From Tetragonia tetragonoides (taxonomy: Eukaryota > Streptophyta > Magnoliopsida > Caryophyllales > Aizoaceae): a DNA stretch of 64,000 nt. Where the stretch lies: positions 374,501 to 438,500 of the forward strand of contig CM076150.1 in assembly GCA_038025085.1 (NCBI GenBank), written 5' to 3'. Positions 59,914 through 64,000 of this stretch are shown piece by piece; the stretch's first letter is position 1; each line of letters opens with the position of its first letter. The position numbers were made by a program, and so were the translations under genes. The notes beneath the pieces were generated by a model. It was not told the DNA's origin and made no database searches. It saw only the letters and a program-made list of their open reading frames with translations.

Positions 59914-61326
59914 TCTGGCCTGTTGTGGACAGTGGTGTCAAATCTGTAAGGATGTCGGAGGAGTGGCGGCTCAGCACATTGATTCCTCTATACAAGAACA
60001 AAGGAGATATCCAAAACTGCAACAACTATAGAGGTATTAAGTTACTCAGTCACACCATGAAGCTATGGGAGAGAGTGATTGAGAAGAGACTGAGGAAGAG
60101 TACTCTTATCTCGGAGAACCAATTCGGTTTCATGCCAGGGAGGTCAACAACAGAAGCGATTCCTCTGATTAGACGTTCTATGAAGTACTACAGAGATAGA
60201 CAAAGGGACTTGCACATGGTTTTCATCGATTTGGAGAAGGCGTATAACAGGGTACCCAGAGAAGTTATGTGGAGGTGCTTGAGGATATGTATGAAGGAGT
60301 GAGGACAAAGACCGAGTACTTGGAAGGAAAATTTACAAGAGATGGGGTTGCCTCGGATATGGAGATTAAGATTGGTACTGAAGTGGTACCGAAGAGGGAT
60401 TGTTTCAAATATCTCGGTTCAATCATACAGGGCAACGGCGAGATTGATGATGACGTGTCATCGTATCAGAACAGGGTGGCTAAAGTGGAGGAGTGCAACG
60501 GGAGTTCTATGTGATAGAAAAATTCCACTAAAACTTAAAGGCAAATTTTATTGTACAGCCATCAGGCCAGCTATGCTATATGGGGTGGAGTGTTGGCCGG
60601 TGAGGCAGGTGCATGTGCAGAAGATGCGGGTGACAGAGATGAGGATGCTTCGATGGATGTGCAACTCTACAAGAAGAGATAGAATTAGGAACGAAGTGTT
60701 GAGAGGCAAGGTGGGAGTGACCGATATTGACAACAAGATGCGAGAAACAAGACTTAGGTGGCTTGGGCATGTGAGGAGGAGACATCGAGATGCACCGGTG
60801 AGAAGGTGTGAGAGAATTACACTTAGAGACTGTAAACGAAGAAGAGGACACCCGAAGAAGACTTAGGGAGAGGTAATCAGGCAGGATTTGACCCTTCTAG
60901 ATCTTACCGAGGACTTGGTCCTAGATAGGAAATTATGGCGTAGCAGGATTCGTGTAGAGGATCCTCGCTAGATTATGGTTGTGCATTGGCTAGTACTAGA
61001 GGTTGAGTCATTTTATTTATAGCCTGTAGCGTCTCCTTCACTTTATGTTGTTCAAGTAGTAATATCTTGTGTTAGTATGTTTATTCCTTTACTTCTCTTG
61101 CCCTTTTGATCATCCTTTATTGCTTTTTAAAAAAAAAAAAACCTTTTTGAAAATGTATTTAAAAAAAAAAAATAAATAAATAAAAGTTTTTGTGGGTCTT
61201 TCGGAAACAGTCTCTCTTCTAGGCGACTAGTAGGAGTAAGACTGCGTACATCTGGACCTCCCCACACCCCGCCCTAGGCGGGATACTTACTAGGTTGTTG
61301 TTGTTGTTGTTGTTGTTGTCTGGCCT
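59914..61326 (+). mobile_element. Deleted RTE-type LINE
   Basis: Plus-strand remains of a plant RTE-clade retrotransposon, about 59922-61318. Reverse transcriptase N-terminal part: EEWRLSTLIPLYKNKGDIQN, then NYRGIKLLSHTMKLWERVIE, NQFGFMPGRSTTEAI and HMVFIDLEKAYNRVPREVMW. Then comes a frame shift and a jump from DMYEGVRT straight to KTEYLEGKF, so the segment with the catalytic FADD motif is missing. The C-terminal part follows in other frames (FKYLGSIIQGNGEIDDDVSS, RLRWLGHVRRRHRDAPVRRC, KLWRSRIRVED). The 3' end is a (TTG)n run, typical of RTE. The octamer TCTGGCCT on both sides (59914-59921, 61319-61326) is the likely target duplication. It cannot be autonomous. Confidence 0.88.
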
Positions 61327-61489
61327 ATTGGAGAGTTGCCTCTCTAGAATTTGTCCTTTCTCTTCATTTCCCAAACCAGTGATGAGAATCTATGTATTCC
61401 CATTACTCCTGTTTTCCTAAGTAAAGGAAAAACAAGCCTCATTACTAATTAGTGACTAGCTAGAGGTTGCGTTGCTGAAATGATAACCA

Positions 61490-61652
61490 TAATAATTCGG
61501 GTCTGGATCCTCTGTGGTACTGCAGAGGACCACTCTCTGCTTTTTTTCTTTGTAAATAAGGGGGGTTTTTGGGATTTGGAGAATTAGGAAAAGAGAGAAA
61601 AAGAGAAAAGGATAAAGAGGGGAAACTACAGAGAATCCAAACTCTAATAATT
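61490..61652. mobile_element. Small MITE with 8-bp duplication TAATAATT
   Basis: Element 61498-61644 (147 bp) starts GGTCTGGATCCTCTGTGGT and ends ACTACAGAGAATCCAAACTC, which are imperfect inverted repeats. TAATAATT flanks it on both sides. hAT or Mutator superfamily by duplication length. Confidence 0.65.
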
Positions 61653-61840
61653 TATTGCCTCAACGACCAACCAACCCTGCAGTCCTGAATAGCGCTCTCT
61701 CTCTCTCCTTCCCCAATTGGACACCCTAAATCAAGGTAGAATCAATAATACAGAAATGCGAAGATTCAATATTTGCATCTACCCGATTGCCCCTGCATCT
61801 TATCTAATCTAAATTGCCAAACATTCAATTCTTTCTTATC

Positions 61841-62425
61841 CTAACTACTAGGGATGAGCATGGGTTCTGTGTACCTGGTTTTGGTATTGGAATTGGTTTG
61901 GACCCGGTGGGTCTGGATCTGGAACTGCTCATACCAATACCAATTTTGGGTCCCAAAATTCGGAACTGGTTGCAACCATCCAATTCTGGGTATCATTTTC
62001 TCGGACCCAATACCCAGTGGGTACCTGTTAGGACTAATATTGAGTATCTCCCAAACATCGAATTGGTATAAAATTGGTCCCAATACTAGTAAGCTACTGT
62101 TAACTTACCTTTTGATATCACATAGGTTACAATTTCCGTGTTTTGATATTGTTTTACTGATTTCAAAGCGGATGTACTATTTTACAACTGTAAACTCTTA
62201 GTAATTAGATAATTTTTGCATTCATTTAAAGAAATTTTATAGGGGGATGGGTACCTGGTCCTGGAACTGGACCTGCCAATTCCAAATCTGGGTATCAATT
62301 TTGAGGAATTGGTCCAACCAATTCCAATACTGGGTCCCAGTTTCGAGGAACTGGTCTAACCAATTCCAATACCAAATTCCAAAATTTTAGGTGGGTACCT
62401 GCCTGCGCTCACCCCTACTAACTAC
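61841..62425. mobile_element. hAT-like MITE with perfect 8-bp duplication
   Basis: Element 61849-62417 (569 bp) has ends TAGGGATGAGC and GCTCACCCCTA and is flanked by CTAACTAC at 61841-61848 and 62418-62425. This end motif and 8-bp duplication are typical of hAT elements. The interior is filled with repeated phrases such as GGTACCTG, CCAATTCCAATAC and GGAACTGG in both orientations. No transposase is present; overlapping frames in it are not genes. Confidence 0.9.
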
Positions 62426-62522
62426 GTTCTCTCTCTAACCATTTCTATGAATACTATCACCTCAACCAGTCAAATAACGCTATAATTAACAATAGAGTAT
62501 GACTATTTTGGTTAATGAATCA

Positions 62523-62731
62523 TACTTCCTCCATTTTATCAAGATGTTTACATTTATTTTTTTACGGTATCCAATGTACCACTTTAACTCTAGATAATTA
62601 TAATTATATGCATATATAAATTATAAGATTATAATTTTTCAAAAGAATAGCATTGTACATTATAAATCTTTCTGTTTTTTCACTAATTCGTGATCAAAGT
62701 TTGTAAACATCTTAACAAAATGGATGGAGTA
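62523..62731. mobile_element. Stowaway-like MITE
   Basis: Element 62525-62729 (205 bp) begins CTTCCTCCATTTTATCAAGA and ends TCTTAACAAAATGGATGGAG, which are inverted repeats continuing into GATGTTTAC. TA flanks both sides. TA duplication and CTYCMTCC-type ends are characteristic of mariner/Stowaway elements. Confidence 0.85.
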
Positions 62732-63248
62732 ACTAATATCTTGGTCGTCAGCGTCAGCCATCAAGGGCTGTTTCTGTTTCCTATTCAAGCTTTAATTTGT
62801 GGTACCAAATTAACACCATTTATTTGTCCTCTCAAGCTCTGGATAACCATCCGTTGATGTCCATATCAGACCATTGCCTAATTAAGTCCCTAACCAAAGT
62901 TGGCCCACTTCAATCAATTAACTGCTTTTAATAACATTCTCATTCAGGGTCATTGGAGATTTTACTGATCATTAATTTCAGGGTCATGAAATTAGTCAAG
63001 CAAAGCTTGTTGCTTGGACACCCATATTATCTAAAAATAACATTCTCATTCAAAGACAGATCAAGTTTTCACAAGTCGCAATTACAAATAACATTCTCAT
63101 CCATACTGAGTAGAAAATAAAGACACCATTTTTTGCTTTGAAATAATAATAAAAGATACAATAAAAGTCTCAACTTAAAACATACAGTATCTGGAGTAAA
63201 TCGTACCAATAATAAGCAGAAAAGAATATGAGCACCAAATCAAATTTG
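62732..63248. other. Spacer and 3' UTR of the lipid-transfer gene
   Basis: Unique AT-rich sequence with short phrases such as AATAACATTCTCATTCA repeated three times (about 62931, 63036 and 63090). Otherwise nothing is recognised. Confidence 0.4.
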
Positions 63249-64000
63249 TTAAAAGATGATTAGATGAGACGTTAAACACCAAAGCAAGACTCCCAACATC
63301 AACTGTGCTCCCAACCACCTCTCTCCCTTCCCACCATCACTTTTTTCCTTTGCACTTGTCTCACTGCTACCTGTTGAATTAGCTGTACATAACACAGTTC
63401 CAATATTTCAAGTTGATGCAAATTAAAATCAGATCGCACCATAACATCATTCACAAAGCAAAACAATAAGAAATAATCGAGATTTGATTTGATTAGCTTA
63501 CCACTGGAAGATGGAGAGGTAGTACTGCTGACAGGAGCAGCGGCTTTACCGAAATCAGTGAACACCTTAGCATCTGGAGAATTGGCTGGCAAGTGCAGAA
63601 GAGCTGCCACCAAACAAACAAAAGGAACACCTTTAGATTAAACTAACACATACATATTCTATGGAGTACCTATGAATATGATCTACAAAATTGATTTCAA
63701 GTTTGAACACTTGCATAAACTAGTCTCCCTGATACTCACATAAACAACATACATACTGTATACTATATTTATAGTAAAACAGGTAAAGTGTTACCTGGAC
63801 AATCAGATACAGTAGCAGAAGCAGGGGCATGACATGTTTGAGGGAGGCTAAGAGCCAAGGTAGCATTGATCTTCAAACCAAGACTGGGATCATTTCTATC
63901 CTTAACTAAGATACACAAACATTTCTTGCTTTCTTTCAGGACTTGTTTGAGGCCAGTGCAACAGTCTAGTGTTGGAGCCTTCGCTTCCCCGCCAACATAC
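63249..64000 (-). CDS. LTPG: GPI-anchored non-specific lipid transfer protein, 3' part
   Basis: Three exons are visible on the minus strand and join in frame: 63795-64000 (cut by the window edge), 63502-63603 and 63249-63370, with GT/AG junctions. The first carries most of an eight-cysteine motif: LDCC, then CLC in [19 protein letters not shown] in LPQTCHAP and C in VSDCP, so cysteines 3 to 8 are present. Exon 2 encodes a Ser/Pro/Thr linker ([13 protein letters not shown]). Exon 3 ends with a small-residue stretch and the hydrophobic tail [20 protein letters not shown], as expected for a GPI-anchor signal. The [13 protein letters not shown] context resembles the LTPG/xylogen-like group. It should sit on the outer plasma membrane or wall and bind lipids. 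The signal peptide and cysteines 1-2 lie off the window. Confidence 0.92.

Noticed and set aside
61814..62201. Three overlapping frames of 80-115 codons
   Set aside because: They lie across a hAT-like MITE and reflect its internal repeats on both strands.

Overview
This is a piece of a nuclear genome from a flowering plant, most likely a eudicot. The evidence is spliced genes with GT/AG introns, plastid and cell-wall genes typical of land plants, AT-rich spacers full of miniature inverted-repeat elements, plant-type LINE and LTR remnants, and a large satellite array. The species cannot be named from the sequence.

Left arm (1-12 kb): two minus-strand polyamine/amino-acid transporter genes lie in tandem, one cut by the window edge. 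Around and beyond them is a dense set of non-autonomous transposons. Many have intact target-site duplications: two Mutator-like elements, a third Mutator-like element with another nested inside it, a short LINE copy with a 13-bp duplication, a Tourist-like element and a Ty3/gypsy-type LTR that carries its own 35-bp minisatellite.

Satellite block (about 12.1-32.2 kb): about 64 diverged tandem copies of a ~312-bp, GC-richer unit. They form higher-order groups of about five units and include an internal ~8.5-kb duplication marked by two copies of a non-satellite insert. A second, short array of the same satellite (48.0-50.2 kb) is in the opposite orientation.

Gene island between the arrays (32.6-45.5 kb): a plastid-type membrane protein with a PLAT-like domain (+), phytoene synthase (+, six exons, first committed step of carotenoid synthesis) and a PP2A catalytic subunit (-, eleven exons). 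All three can be spliced into complete frames.

Right arm (50-64 kb): an F-box/kelch gene (+) whose first intron holds a Tourist element and a SINE-like sequence, a secreted DUF538 protein (-), an uncertain proline/glycine-rich frame (-), a deleted RTE-type LINE (+), three small DNA transposons, and the 3' part of a GPI-anchored lipid transfer protein gene (-) cut by the right edge. The genes are unrelated single-function loci. No operon-like or pathway cluster is evident.
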